DNA from: Psychroflexus torquis ATCC 700755
Lineage (GTDB): Bacteria; Bacteroidota; Bacteroidia; Flavobacteriales; Flavobacteriaceae
DNA: 64,000 bases
NCBI RefSeq assembly: GCF_000153485.2
Contig: NC_018721.1
Coordinates: forward strand, 62,001-126,000
Direction: 5' to 3'
Shown here: positions 38,301 through 47,091 of the stretch, in pieces
Layout of the letters: every line of letters begins with the position of its first letter
Numbering within the stretch: position 1 is the first letter of the stretch
The notes under the pieces: model-generated
Database searches by the model: none
Told to the model about the DNA's origin: nothing
Seen by the model: the letters and a program-made list of their open reading frames with translations, nothing else
Translations under genes and position numbers: made by a program

Positions 38301-39286
38301 TAAAAACCTATAAAGGTTCAAAATCTGTGCGTTTCGTTTTACTTAAAAATTCCAATACAGAAGAAGAAGGAATTGATTACCAAACTTTGGGTTTTAACCA
38401 ATGTATTAATAAACCTATAAAACAAAAATCTTTATTTAATGCTTTAAGAAAAATCAATAGCCCAAAGGTTATTAATAGACAGAAAAGCACTGAAAATATA
38501 AATTTTAATAAAGAGACGAGTCTTAAATTTTTAATTGCTGAAGATAATTTGATCAATATGGAGTTGATTAAATCCTATCTTAAAAACATATATTCTAATG
38601 TAAAGATTTACGAAGCTGAAGATGGCCAAATTGCCTTAAAATTATTTAAGACCCATCAACCAGATTTTATTTTTTCGGATATACAAATGCCGAATATGAA
38701 TGGCTACGAACTTACAAAAGCCATCAGAAAGGATAAGAATGGTAAGCAGGTACCAATCATTGCTATCACTGCAGGAACAGTAGAGGGAACTAAAGAAAAA
38801 TGTTTAGAATCTGGTATGAACGATTATGTATCGAAACCTATACTACAAGAATCTATAAAAAATATTATTTTCGAGTATTCGAGTAAGATTCAAAAGCAAG
38901 AAATCAAAAAACCTATTATTAAACCTTCTTTAAAAAATTCTGAGAAGGTAAATTCAAGCTCCTTTAATAAAGACTACTTAATGGAAAGTATTGGTCATAA
39001 AGAAGAGTTTTATAACGAGTTGATCAAATTGGCTATTGAAACTCTGTCTGAAGATTTAGAAGAGTTAAAAGCTATCAACTTTCAAAAAAATGAAAAACAA
39101 TTAAAAAAACTAGCTCACAAGGTTAAAGGGACAGCACTTAATCTAGGTGCTGAAAATTTATCGGAATGTGCATTAGACATTGAAAAATCATCTTTCCCCA
39201 AGGCCTCAGACTTTTCTGAGGGATGTGATAAGCTTTCTGATGAAATTCAAAATTTACTTGATACTTTATCTGTATACTCCTTCTAA
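35309..39286 (+). CDS. Hybrid sensor histidine kinase (GAF-PAS x4-HisKA-HATPase-REC-REC-HPt)
   Basis: The 1325-residue cytoplasmic protein has no transmembrane helix. Order: GAF (about 8-150), four PAS modules (about 170-680), HisKA with phospho-His700 in NMSHEIRTPLNG, and HATPase (about 800-925, NLISNAIKFT and KYGGTGLGLSIS). A degenerate receiver follows (about 930-1050) in which Asn983 replaces the phosphorylated aspartate. A full receiver has Asp1124 in FSDIQMPNMNG, and an HPt domain has His1270 in KLAHKVKGTALNLGA. All relay sites of a His-Asp-His phosphorelay are in one chain; the final response regulator is not nearby. Signal unknown, perhaps redox or small ligand through PAS/GAF. Confidence 0.93.
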   Translation: MEKERLKALYSYNIINSVKDESFDRLVEIAAKVCDCSYAHIAFIEKDKLWIKAKFNYEVKEIQRINSLCNITIKNPEVLIIIPDVSKDKDLKNKTFVLNTPGVRFYAGKAIVDHNGYALGTLSVFDSSPKELSDAQKDILEKLSQEVMDKIISHKKQVELKKLNESISDGKHRFQTLLNNTGDMVFLLNAELKFLEFYGKEDNLLLKKQTFINKRIDEIDLDHQLVSKLKLAVESSKQNNSSIPIEYNLLANKSQKWFNMNVTVVQRKNSETEVLCVIREVTDRKNAEKELKLINNLFSEAESLSQIGGWHYDVKKEKLFWTPILKEIAEIESHEQPDLEGALSFFKSGESAKRMTEKVQDCIHNHISYTGEFETQTAKGRSIWALVNIKPEIVDKECVGLYGTFQDITDIKNTKIKLKKERSRLNNIIDATNLGTWEWNVQTGEALFNNRFVEMLGYTTKEMTLSNSIDVWNNATHPIDLPESDKALQEHFDGKSDFYKMDLRLKHKLGHWIWVLDKGKVISWTEDGQPEWMFGTHHDITDKKVLEKDLKKNVQQFKNIFELSPVGIIITDFKSGNFLDVNKAMQDMVGYTKDEILDMNIWSITPEKEVVEKDRQAIQNLKDLKKIGPLEKVLKAKTGEFIKVMINGLIHFNEDGNRIVISTIQDITEQKRFEKKLEKSKVEAIKASQAKSEFVANMSHEIRTPLNGVIGFSDLLMKTPLNEVQHKYMKTVFQSANTLLDLINDVLNFSKIESGKLQLDIEKTSLIKLVNEVVDLTKYDAHKKGLEFVLVIEDKIPDYIWIDGVRLKQILMNLISNAIKFTHRGYVKLKVHFKNKTNNLTTISFSVEDKGIGIAKGNQKKIFNAFIQEDASVTKKYGGTGLGLSISGKILGLMNSKLKLKSQLGIGSEFYFDVSVRSEIKNKVKLPLSKDITRILVIGNVNEHCESIESYLKPFNIQTKNAQDLDRASQKMMDYSPQIIFINHMVSGVSSSVIISKLKTYKGSKSVRFVLLKNSNTEEEGIDYQTLGFNQCINKPIKQKSLFNALRKINSPKVINRQKSTENINFNKETSLKFLIAEDNLINMELIKSYLKNIYSNVKIYEAEDGQIALKLFKTHQPDFIFSDIQMPNMNGYELTKAIRKDKNGKQVPIIAITAGTVEGTKEKCLESGMNDYVSKPILQESIKNIIFEYSSKIQKQEIKKPIIKPSLKNSEKVNSSSFNKDYLMESIGHKEEFYNELIKLAIETLSEDLEELKAINFQKNEKQLKKLAHKVKGTALNLGAENLSECALDIEKSSFPKASDFSEGCDKLSDEIQNLLDTLSVYSF

Positions 39287-39399
39287 AAAGTACAAATTGC
39301 AACAATAGGCTCAGGGATTAATTGTCATAAAAGCTTAAACAGAGCATAAAGCCTATAAAGTTTTGCTGAAAACTTAGTGATAATGTTTTTTCAAAACTT

Positions 39400-40326
39400 A
39401 TGTTTGTAAAAAAAATGCAAATGGAGAAAGTTAAAATCAGTCTAGAAGATGTAGCCAATTTAGATTTTACGACTATTATTTGGATTGCAGCCCCTGTGAT
39501 GTTTAGTTTAGTGGCATTAGAGTTCTATTTCAGCTATAAACAAAACAAAAAACTATACGAAGGGAAGGATTTTATGTCCTCTACATTTATTGGAGTAGTA
39601 AATATTCTTTTAAATGGTGTGATGAAACTGGGTGTTTTTGGTTTCTTCCTTTTCTTTTATAATCTTACTCCTTTTTATATACCACAGACTTGGTGGTCTT
39701 ATCTCCTTTGTTTTATTGCTTTAGATTTTGTGAGGTATTGGTCTCATAGAATTGCTCATGAGCAACGTTTCTGGTGGTCTACACACGTGGTACACCATAA
39801 CTCTGAATATTATAACCTTTCTACTTCTTTTAGATTGTCATGGACACAAAATCTTAAAATTATTTTCTTTTTACCAGTGATTTTGATGGGATTTCATCCT
39901 TTTGTATTTTTAGTTGTTCATCAAATAGAAGTTTTATATCAATTCTGGATACATACAGAGTTTATTAAAAAATTACCAAGACCTATTGAATTCATTTTTA
40001 CTACACCTTCTCACCATAGGGTTCACCACTCTAAAAATGAAAAGTATTTGGATAAAAATTATGGATCAACCTTAATCATTTGGGATAGGCTATTTGGCAC
40101 TTTTGAAGAAGAAGTCGAAAAGCCTATTTACGGGATTACTAAACCTATTAATACATACAATCCCTTTACGTTAGTATTTCACGAGTGGATTGCATTATTT
40201 AAAGATTTAACGAAAGCTAGATCTATAAAAGAAGCATATTTAACAGCTTTTGGAAGTCCTGTGGATTATCATAAATCTGAAATGAAAAAAATGGAACTTA
40301 GCAGTGAAGAAATTTTAAAAAAATAA
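39400..40326 (+). CDS. Fatty-acid hydroxylase / sterol-desaturase family membrane protein
   Basis: The 308-residue protein has several hydrophobic helices and the three histidine boxes of the di-iron family: SHRIAHE, HVVHHNSEYYN and HRVHHSKN. Members hydroxylate or desaturate lipids in membranes; the substrate cannot be told. The ATG at 39400 is used, though ATGs at 39415 and 39421 are alternatives. The IS1595 element begins at the base after its stop codon, so any downstream co-transcribed gene has been cut off. Confidence 0.88.
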   Translation: MFVKKMQMEKVKISLEDVANLDFTTIIWIAAPVMFSLVALEFYFSYKQNKKLYEGKDFMSSTFIGVVNILLNGVMKLGVFGFFLFFYNLTPFYIPQTWWSYLLCFIALDFVRYWSHRIAHEQRFWWSTHVVHHNSEYYNLSTSFRLSWTQNLKIIFFLPVILMGFHPFVFLVVHQIEVLYQFWIHTEFIKKLPRPIEFIFTTPSHHRVHHSKNEKYLDKNYGSTLIIWDRLFGTFEEEVEKPIYGITKPINTYNPFTLVFHEWIALFKDLTKARSIKEAYLTAFGSPVDYHKSEMKKMELSSEEILKK

Positions 40327-41407
40327 GGCTCTAGTTTAATACAGCTATTATATGTATATTTAGATTATGAACATAGATAATCTAAAAGAGGAAATACTAT
40401 CACTATCCACTCTAGATCGTGATAATCTGTTAAAGGATATTACAGATTCACTTGAGCATAATCAATTGGTTGAGCGGGCTTCCCGTCGCCATATTTTAGA
40501 TAATAAAATGGGCGGATGCCCACATTGTTTACATGAAAAATATGTTCGTTTTGGAGTTGACAAAGGCTCGCAGCGCTATAAGTGCAAGTCTTGCAATAGA
40601 AGCTTTACTGAATATACTGGCACTTGGATGGCGGGACTTCAAAGAAAGGATATGATTTCATCTTATTTAAGTCTTATGGTTCAAGAAAAAAGTTTAGATA
40701 AAATAAGTTCAGAATTAGGCATCAATAAAAAGACAGCCTTTGATTGGCGTCATAAGATATTAGCTTCATTCGATACTAAAAATGACGATGACCAAGACAA
40801 CTTTACAGGTATTACAGAGAGTGACGAAACCTTTTTCCTAAGATCAGAAAAAGGTATGGAGGTAAAAGATAGGGAATCAAGAAAAAGAGGCGGTAAGTCT
40901 AAAAAGAGAGGTATAAGTAAAGATCAAGTTGCGGTAATTGTAACACAGGATAGAAAATCAACATTAGACCTTAGCGTGGCTAAACTCGGTCGAATAGGAA
41001 AAGTAGATATAGAAAATGCTATCGGTAAACGTGTTATAAAGGATATAACCATATTGTGTAGCGATGCCCATCACAGTTATAAAGGGTTTGCCAAAGATAG
41101 CGAAACAGAGTTCCACATCGTAAATGCATCAAAAGGAGAAAGAGTAAAAGGAAAGTATCACATACAACACGTTAATTCTACTCACAATAGAGTTAAAAAA
41201 TGGATTGAAAATACCTTTTGGGGAGTATCAACAAAATATCTACAACAATATATGAATTGGTATCGAATAAAGGAAAATATAAAGTCTAGAAGCGATAGAG
41301 CCAACGCCTTTGTGGAAGAAACAATTGCTCTAGGTACATTGAAACGGTATAATCAAATCGAATCTAGATATGAAAACTTAATATCAACGCAGACCTAAAC
41401 TAGAGCC
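40327..41407 (+). mobile_element. Complete IS1595-family insertion sequence
   Basis: The 1081-bp element has terminal inverted repeats starting GGCTCTAGTTTA (12 bp perfect). The 8-bp target duplication AAAAATAA lies at 40319-40326 and 41408-41415; 8 bp is characteristic of IS1595. The left target copy includes the TAA of the upstream gene, whose coding sequence is unaltered. The transposase ORF is intact. Confidence 0.95.
40367..41398 (+). CDS. IS1595-family transposase
   Basis: The 343-residue protein has an N-terminal zinc ribbon (CPHC ... CKSC, residues about 51-76) and a helix-turn-helix near LDKISSELGINKKTAFDWRH. The DDE-type core shows TESDETFF, ILCSDAHHSYKGF and an HNRVKKWIENTFWGVSTKYL segment. 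Its start ATG is 40 bp inside the left terminal repeat. It shows no stop or frameshift and is probably active. Confidence 0.93.
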   Translation: MNIDNLKEEILSLSTLDRDNLLKDITDSLEHNQLVERASRRHILDNKMGGCPHCLHEKYVRFGVDKGSQRYKCKSCNRSFTEYTGTWMAGLQRKDMISSYLSLMVQEKSLDKISSELGINKKTAFDWRHKILASFDTKNDDDQDNFTGITESDETFFLRSEKGMEVKDRESRKRGGKSKKRGISKDQVAVIVTQDRKSTLDLSVAKLGRIGKVDIENAIGKRVIKDITILCSDAHHSYKGFAKDSETEFHIVNASKGERVKGKYHIQHVNSTHNRVKKWIENTFWGVSTKYLQQYMNWYRIKENIKSRSDRANAFVEETIALGTLKRYNQIESRYENLISTQT

Positions 41408-41486
41408 AAAAATAACTATATTAAATTCTTTAGAATAGATTTGATGTTGAGTGTTTTCTTATAATTTTACGAAAAACACTCATAAC

Positions 41487-43958
41487 ATGAAATACATCTT
41501 TACTATTGTAATATTAGTTAGCCTTTTTAATTTAAGTAATGCTCAAGACTTAAAGTCTCCAGATGAATTTTTAGGTTACCCAATAGGATCGGAGTTTACT
41601 CGCCATCATGAAATTATAAATTATTTTGAGCATCTCGCTAAAAATAGTTCCCTAGCTACTTTTTCATCTTATGGTCAAACCAACGAACGAAGACCCTTAA
41701 GCTATGTGGTAATTACTTCAGAAGAGAATCATAATAATCTTGAAAGCATACGAAAAAACAATTTAAAACAAACGGGCATTTTGGATGGAGACTTCTCTTC
41801 AGACATAGCTATTGTTTGGTTAAGTTATAATGTTCATGGTAATGAGGCCTCTAGTGCAGAAGCCTCTATGGTTACTGCTTATGAACTTATGACCAATCAG
41901 GAAAACGTGTTGGACAATACAATTGTTATAATAGATCCAAGTGTAAATCCAGATGGCAGAGATCGTTATGTTAACTGGTACAACCAAGTAAAATCATCCC
42001 CTTACACAGCATATCAAGATGCTATTGAGCATAACGAACCATGGCCTGGAGGAAGACCCAACCACTATCTTTTCGATTTAAATAGAGACTGGATGTGGGC
42101 TACTCAAATAGAAACCCAACAACGACTAAAAATTTATAACTTATGGATGCCTCATGTTCATGTAGATTTTCATGAACAAGGCATTAACAGTCCTTATTAT
42201 TTTGCACCAGCAGCAAAGCCCTTTCATAAGATTATTACCAATTTTCAAAGAGAGTTTCAGACCCAAATTGGAAAAAATAATGCTAAAGCATTTGACGAAA
42301 AAAAATGGGCCTATTTCACTAGAGAACGTTTCGATTTATTTTACCCCAGTTACGGAGATACCTACCCTACTTACAATGGAGCTATAGGTATGACTTACGA
42401 ACAAGCGGGAAGTGGCCAAGCTGGCCTTGGTGTAAATACCGATGAAGGTTACGAGCTCACCTTAAAAGATCGTATAAAGCACCATGTGCAAAGTGGGTTA
42501 TCCACGGTAAAAACATCTTCTGAAAATGCTGAAAAACTTAATTCTGAATTTAAAAACTACTTTAAAAATACTGTAGATTTTGATTACTATGTTCTTGTTG
42601 GTGAGCAGAGTAAACTAAATACACTGACTAAATTATTTGATCAACATGATTATGAGTACCAGTTCTCAAAAGAAAAAAAACTAAAGGGTAAACCTATTTA
42701 CAGCACTGCAAAAATATCTTTTGATGCTGACCAGGCTTTAGTTGTCCCAGCTAATCAACCCAAGTCTAAAATGCTAAAAGTCCTATTGGAAGCGGACCCA
42801 GAGTTGAGCACTCCCCTCACCTACGATATCACCTCTTGGAATCTTGCCTTAGCTCATGGAGTGGAGGCTTATACAATTAGCGGTGATATAAACACTCAAC
42901 CAAATGAAAATCCATATTCTCAAGAATCTGTTGAGGTGGGAACTGTGGGCTACATTGCCCCATGGAAGAGTATAACTGATGCCAAATTCTTAACAGAGTT
43001 ACTCAAGAACAAGATTGATGTAAGAGCGACAACAAAACCTTTTAAAATCGAAAATGAATCTTATGATAGAGGTAGCCTAATTTTAACAAAGACCAATAAC
43101 AGAGATTCCAATTTTGATTCTCTGGTTGTTGAACTCGCTAATAAGTATCGTATCAAATTAGCAGCTACTAAAACTAGTTTTTCAGATTCGGGAACAGATT
43201 TTGGCTCTCCAGATATAAAGAAAATTAACTCACAACGCATTGCTGTTTTAAGGGGTGATGATGTGTCATCTTTGAGTTATGGGTCTATTTGGCATTTCTT
43301 TGAACAAGAACTGAACTACCCTATTATTTCTATAGATACTGAGGATCTTACTGGGATAGACCTAAATAATTACGATATTTTAATCCTACCGAGTGGATCT
43401 TACTCTAAAATTTTTAATAAAAAGAAATTATCTTCTATGTCCGATTGGATTAAAAATGGAGGGAAACTTATAGCTATGAGCAATGCTTTATCCACTTTTG
43501 AAGGAAAGAAAGGATTTGGCCTAGAAAAAGTGGAAGTTAAAAAAGACTCCACTCAAAATAATCTTATCTCTTATGCTGAAAGAAAAAAAGAAGGTACCAA
43601 GGATAATATCACTGGTGCTATCTTTAATATTAAGGTAGATAACACCCACCCCTTAGCCTTTGGATATACAGATTCTTATGCCACCTTAAAAACCAGTTCT
43701 GCAGCCTATAAACACCTCAAAAACGGCTTTAATGTTGGCTATATAGAAAATACTCCAGAACGCTTAAGCGGTTTCGCTGGCGAAAAGGCTTTAGAAAAAA
43801 TTTCTAAATCTCTAGTTTTTGGAGAACAACGCTTAGGTCGTGGAAGTATTATTTATATGGTAGATGATGTCTTATTCCGATCCTTTTGGGAAAATGGCAA
43901 ACTCTTTTTCGTTAATGCTCTGTTTATGGTTAATAATAGGAGTCAAACTTTTAAATAA
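41487..43958 (+). CDS. Secreted M14-like zinc carboxypeptidase with C-terminal GATase-like domain
   Basis: From ATG 41487 the 823-residue protein begins with a signal peptide (MKYIFTIVILVSLFNLSNAQ). Zinc residues are suggested by NVHGNEASSAEA (H-x-x-E) and PHVHVDFHEQG (later His). The C-terminal third holds a class I glutamine-amidotransferase-like region (RIAVLRGDDVSSLSYGSIW, ILILPSGSY) of unknown role. A GTG at 41451 gives a longer frame without a proper signal start. It probably acts in the periplasm or outside on peptides. The IS1595 element ends 80 bp upstream and may have displaced its promoter. Confidence 0.85.
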   Translation: MKYIFTIVILVSLFNLSNAQDLKSPDEFLGYPIGSEFTRHHEIINYFEHLAKNSSLATFSSYGQTNERRPLSYVVITSEENHNNLESIRKNNLKQTGILDGDFSSDIAIVWLSYNVHGNEASSAEASMVTAYELMTNQENVLDNTIVIIDPSVNPDGRDRYVNWYNQVKSSPYTAYQDAIEHNEPWPGGRPNHYLFDLNRDWMWATQIETQQRLKIYNLWMPHVHVDFHEQGINSPYYFAPAAKPFHKIITNFQREFQTQIGKNNAKAFDEKKWAYFTRERFDLFYPSYGDTYPTYNGAIGMTYEQAGSGQAGLGVNTDEGYELTLKDRIKHHVQSGLSTVKTSSENAEKLNSEFKNYFKNTVDFDYYVLVGEQSKLNTLTKLFDQHDYEYQFSKEKKLKGKPIYSTAKISFDADQALVVPANQPKSKMLKVLLEADPELSTPLTYDITSWNLALAHGVEAYTISGDINTQPNENPYSQESVEVGTVGYIAPWKSITDAKFLTELLKNKIDVRATTKPFKIENESYDRGSLILTKTNNRDSNFDSLVVELANKYRIKLAATKTSFSDSGTDFGSPDIKKINSQRIAVLRGDDVSSLSYGSIWHFFEQELNYPIISIDTEDLTGIDLNNYDILILPSGSYSKIFNKKKLSSMSDWIKNGGKLIAMSNALSTFEGKKGFGLEKVEVKKDSTQNNLISYAERKKEGTKDNITGAIFNIKVDNTHPLAFGYTDSYATLKTSSAAYKHLKNGFNVGYIENTPERLSGFAGEKALEKISKSLVFGEQRLGRGSIIYMVDDVLFRSFWENGKLFFVNALFMVNNRSQTFK

Positions 43959-43966
43959 TCACTGAC

Positions 43967-45262
43967 TTAGTTTAATTTTAGGTTACTGTAATTTGCAATA
44001 ATGTTGAAAATCTGTGAACTTTTTTTTGAATTTGGATTTGTATAAATAACATCATCAAAATTTTTGGTCATGCTAAAATCTAACTCCGAGTTGACTTCAA
44101 TCTTGGAGTTAGAGGATTTGGCGTAAAACCTAAAGTTTTTATCAGTTGGCAATTTCAAATTTGCACTGGATTTCTCCAAATGAATATCTATAAGTGAAAA
44201 GTCATCGTCTATCCTATCGATATTTAGGTTTCCATAGGTGCCTTTAATAATGGCTTGGTTTTGAATAGAGCCAATCTTTAACTCCGACATTTTAGAGGTC
44301 ACATTTAATTGGTCTACTTTTTTTAAATCAACCTTTTTGGAATAGTCTATATCCAAGTTTAAACTCTCCGCAGAATTAATAGAAAGCGTTGAATAACTCA
44401 TTACTATTTTTGAATTCTGACCAGTGGCAGTGTCCAATTGCAAACCTGAGTAGCTAAGGTTTGCATCAACATTATGGAGACTTGAAACTTCCATAGTACT
44501 ATGCCTTAAATTCATCTCAAACTTTGCAGACTTTGGCACCTTTATTTCAATCAATCGCTTTACCGATCGTTTCATCATCCAGCCGTTCTTGGCCTCCTGG
44601 TATCCTTCCTTAAATTCTTCTACCCAAGGTTTTATGTTTTCCCTAATGACACGTGCATACTGTCTTAAAGAATCTTGGAAGCTTCTATTATCCTTTTGGT
44701 CATTCCTAATATCCTTTAAATCATCTCTAAAGTTTTTAAGCTCGTCTCTCCAAACCAGCATCGTCTCCCGAAAATTAGTAGAATCCAATTGCTCCTTAAA
44801 TTTTTCCAAATAGTCTCTCCCCTCTTCTTTAAAAGCCTCGTAGTCAAAATCTATTTCTATTAAAGGCTTTGGTGGTTTTGGTGGAAGAGGAGGTCTTGGT
44901 GGATTTGGAGGAACAGGAGTTTGGAAAAACCAAACACCATTACGTTTCGCATTTCGATTTTTTCTAGACGTAATTTCTATCCGTTTGCTGTTTCCAAGTA
45001 CTTTGATTTCTGAGGTGTCAAAAGCTTCGTTTAAAGCTTCTTTATTCTCCTCATCGGAAGTTAAAGTCGTTTTTACCTCTACTCTATTTTTATTCCAAGT
45101 TTCAATAATGACTGTAGAATGCGATAGGTCTAAGATGACTATCGGGCTTTTCTCCACATCAAAACTTTCGGTCGATACTCTCTTTTGCTGAGAAAAAATA
45201 AAGAGTGGCGCTAGCAATAAAAGGACTAGTAAACTACAATTGGTATATACTTTCGCTATCAT
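43967..45262 (-). CDS. Secreted DUF4097-like repetitive beta protein
   Basis: The 431-residue protein has a signal peptide (SLLVLLLLAPLFIFSQQ). A proline-rich linker (TPVPPNPPRPPLPPKPP) precedes a charged, probably coiled region rich in K, D, R and E (about 150-230). A C-terminal run of short repeated beta strands follows (MSYSTLSINSAESLNLDIDY and similar), the pattern of putative-adhesin DUF4097 proteins. It is the third gene of the ECF sigma operon and its start overlaps the second by 29 bases. Such proteins commonly accompany ECF sigma/anti-sigma pairs; function unproven. Confidence 0.75.
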   Translation of the reverse strand: MIAKVYTNCSLLVLLLLAPLFIFSQQKRVSTESFDVEKSPIVILDLSHSTVIIETWNKNRVEVKTTLTSDEENKEALNEAFDTSEIKVLGNSKRIEITSRKNRNAKRNGVWFFQTPVPPNPPRPPLPPKPPKPLIEIDFDYEAFKEEGRDYLEKFKEQLDSTNFRETMLVWRDELKNFRDDLKDIRNDQKDNRSFQDSLRQYARVIRENIKPWVEEFKEGYQEAKNGWMMKRSVKRLIEIKVPKSAKFEMNLRHSTMEVSSLHNVDANLSYSGLQLDTATGQNSKIVMSYSTLSINSAESLNLDIDYSKKVDLKKVDQLNVTSKMSELKIGSIQNQAIIKGTYGNLNIDRIDDDFSLIDIHLEKSSANLKLPTDKNFRFYAKSSNSKIEVNSELDFSMTKNFDDVIYTNPNSKKSSQIFNIIANYSNLKLN

Positions 45263-45776
45263 GATTTAAGGTTTTTAATTCGGTTAACTTGAGTTTTAAA
45301 TTTTGAAGCAATTCTAACCTAAGTTGTAAATTTTCTATCATAGCTTCTATAAGAGTTTCATCGAAGCCTTGCTTAGTTAATTCATCTTGAAGGCGTTTAT
45401 ATTCATCATCAATTTTTTCCACTTCCAATACATAGGAATTCACTAAATCGTCATAATCACCAGCTTCTAGAGTGGCTAATTCATAATTGATTGAGGCTTG
45501 ATAAAACGATTCAATTTTTTGAAATTCTGGTGAGAAATTTCCCAGACTTATCAAATTAGGGTTTTCATTTTGCTGAATTTGATCTGGTGTAGTTTGAAAC
45601 CATAAAATAGAACTCACAAGTCCTACAATAAGAACTGCTGCACTCTTTTGCAAAGTTTCGCTCCTCGAAACGACTTTCGATTCTTTTCTTAATTTGGTTT
45701 CAAATAGTTGTTGATGACCTTCAGACATATGTAAAGGCGCATCCTCATAATTAAAATCTTTACGCAAATCTTTCAT
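45234..45776 (-). CDS. Putative anti-sigma factor, single-span membrane protein
   Basis: The 180-residue protein has a charged N-terminal cytoplasmic half, one membrane helix (about 46-63, SAAVLIVGLVSSILWFQ) and a periplasmic coiled-coil-like tail. It overlaps the sigma gene by 17 bases and the DUF4097-like gene by 29. The position and topology fit an anti-sigma partner of the upstream ECF factor; no zinc-binding anti-sigma motif is seen, so the role is inferred. Confidence 0.65.
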   Translation of the reverse strand: MKDLRKDFNYEDAPLHMSEGHQQLFETKLRKESKVVSRSETLQKSAAVLIVGLVSSILWFQTTPDQIQQNENPNLISLGNFSPEFQKIESFYQASINYELATLEAGDYDDLVNSYVLEVEKIDDEYKRLQDELTKQGFDETLIEAMIENLQLRLELLQNLKLKLTELKTLNHDSESIYQL

Positions 45777-46305
45777 AACCCTGCTTTATTAATTCGTTTT
45801 TCAACATCGTTTTCCCTCTGTGCAATTGAGTTCTAGAAGCATTTTCTGAAATTTTTAAGATTTCAGAAATCTCTTGGTGATCATAGCCCTCCATTAAAAA
45901 CAGTTTCAAAACAAGACTGTACTTTAAGGGTAGGTTTTCTACTATAGATTTTATAAGCTCTACTGATATGGAGTCCTCTACTTTCCAACTTTTTTCTTCC
46001 TGTTCAGGTAGAATCATATGATCGTATTCTAGACTAAGATCATATGTCTTCCTTCTTAAACAATCGATAGATTGATAAATAACAATCTGCTTCAACCAGG
46101 CACCAAAAGTGCAGCGACCATCGAAGGTGTGTAAGTTTGAAAAGGCTTTAATAAAAGCTTCTTGAGTGATGTCTTCAGCGAGATCTCTTTGCTTAACATA
46201 TCGGAAGGCTATAGTCAACATAGCATCACAATAGGTGTTGTACAGCTTCAATTGTGCCTTTTCATTTCCTTTTATACATTTTGATATCAAATCAGTTGCT
46301 AACAA
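45760..46305 (-). CDS. ECF-type RNA polymerase sigma factor
   Basis: The 181-residue protein has region 2 (AFRYVKQRDLAEDITQEAFI) and region 4 (LPLKYSLVLKLFLMEGYDHQ ... EISEILKISENASRTQLHRG) of sigma-70 group 4. There is no ATG near the start, so TTG 46305 must be used. It heads a three-gene operon with a membrane anti-sigma candidate and a secreted protein, implying response to envelope stress. A candidate self-recognised promoter lies just upstream. Confidence 0.92.
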   Translation of the reverse strand: MLATDLISKCIKGNEKAQLKLYNTYCDAMLTIAFRYVKQRDLAEDITQEAFIKAFSNLHTFDGRCTFGAWLKQIVIYQSIDCLRRKTYDLSLEYDHMILPEQEEKSWKVEDSISVELIKSIVENLPLKYSLVLKLFLMEGYDHQEISEILKISENASRTQLHRGKTMLKNELIKQGYERFA

Positions 46306-46340
46306 ATTCAGAGGAGATAAATTAAAATTGCTTCACCTTA

Positions 46341-46368
46341 AATACGTTTGAAGTTATGAAACGTTACA
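46341..46368 (-). promoter_or_regulatory. Candidate ECF promoter of the sigma-factor operon
   Basis: On the minus strand TGTAAC (46368-46363) and CGTATT (46346-46341) are separated by 16 bp, the spacing and base content of ECF promoters (AAC at -35, CGT at -10). It ends about 35 bp before the TTG start. It may be autoregulatory. Inferred from motif only. Confidence 0.5.
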
Positions 46369-46428
46369 AACTTTATCGATTATTTAAAAAAGTTCTTTCC
46401 TTTTCTGTTATAATTCAGCCTAAAAAGA

Positions 46429-46995
46429 ATGAAAACAGTTGTGCATAAAGCTAAAATCCAAGATCATAACAGCCATTGTTGTTTAAATTGAAACCTCAGT
46501 TTTAGTTTAAGCGGTTTATTATAATTCAGGGCAGATGAACTTTGGAGTATTAAGAGTCTTGAATGATTATAGTGTCGCTACAGGAATGGGCTTTGACACT
46601 TATGCCTACCAAAATATAGTGATTTTATAAATTTGGATTCTTCCCAATCAACAAAACGTGACTCCTAGATATGATTAAATTTCGATTGATTCCTCAAAAA
46701 TAATTTTCAACAAATCTTATCACCAAATAAAAAGTATACCAAGGTTTTAATTTATCAAAAGGCTTGGTTTCATATACATAGATTTAATAAAGTTTTAGAG
46801 GAAGTTTATAACCTAAAACAAGCAGAAAAGAGAGTTTACATCTTTGTACTCGAGGGTAAAATTAGAATTTATAACTATCTGTTAAGCAAAAGAGGTACCA
46901 TAGGTTTCACCGAGACTTCTGCAATCGATTTCGATATAATGGAAAATTCTAAAGCCTAATTGATAGAAGTACCTGTCTTAAAATTATCACTTTAA
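46429..46995 (+). pseudogene. Pirin-family (quercetinase-like) gene, degraded
   Basis: Pirin residues appear in order. MKTVVHKAKIQDHNSH is the start, then a stop and a frame change. NFGVLRVLNDYSVATGMGFD, IWILPNQQNVTPRYD, AWFHIHRFNKVLEEVY and LEGKIRIYNYLLSKRGTIGF follow, then LIEVPVL at the end. At least four stops and an internal deletion of about 45 codons break it. Intact pirins are about 235 residues. Homologues are iron-binding cupins. The gene lies just before an intact NAD(P)-binding oxidoreductase in the same direction. Confidence 0.85.
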
Positions 46996-47091
46996 TACTA
47001 TTTAACTTAATAAACGAATTATTTATGGGTATTTTAGATGCTTTACAAATGCTAATCTATACATTCGCAAAAACAAGAAATACTTAAAAAA

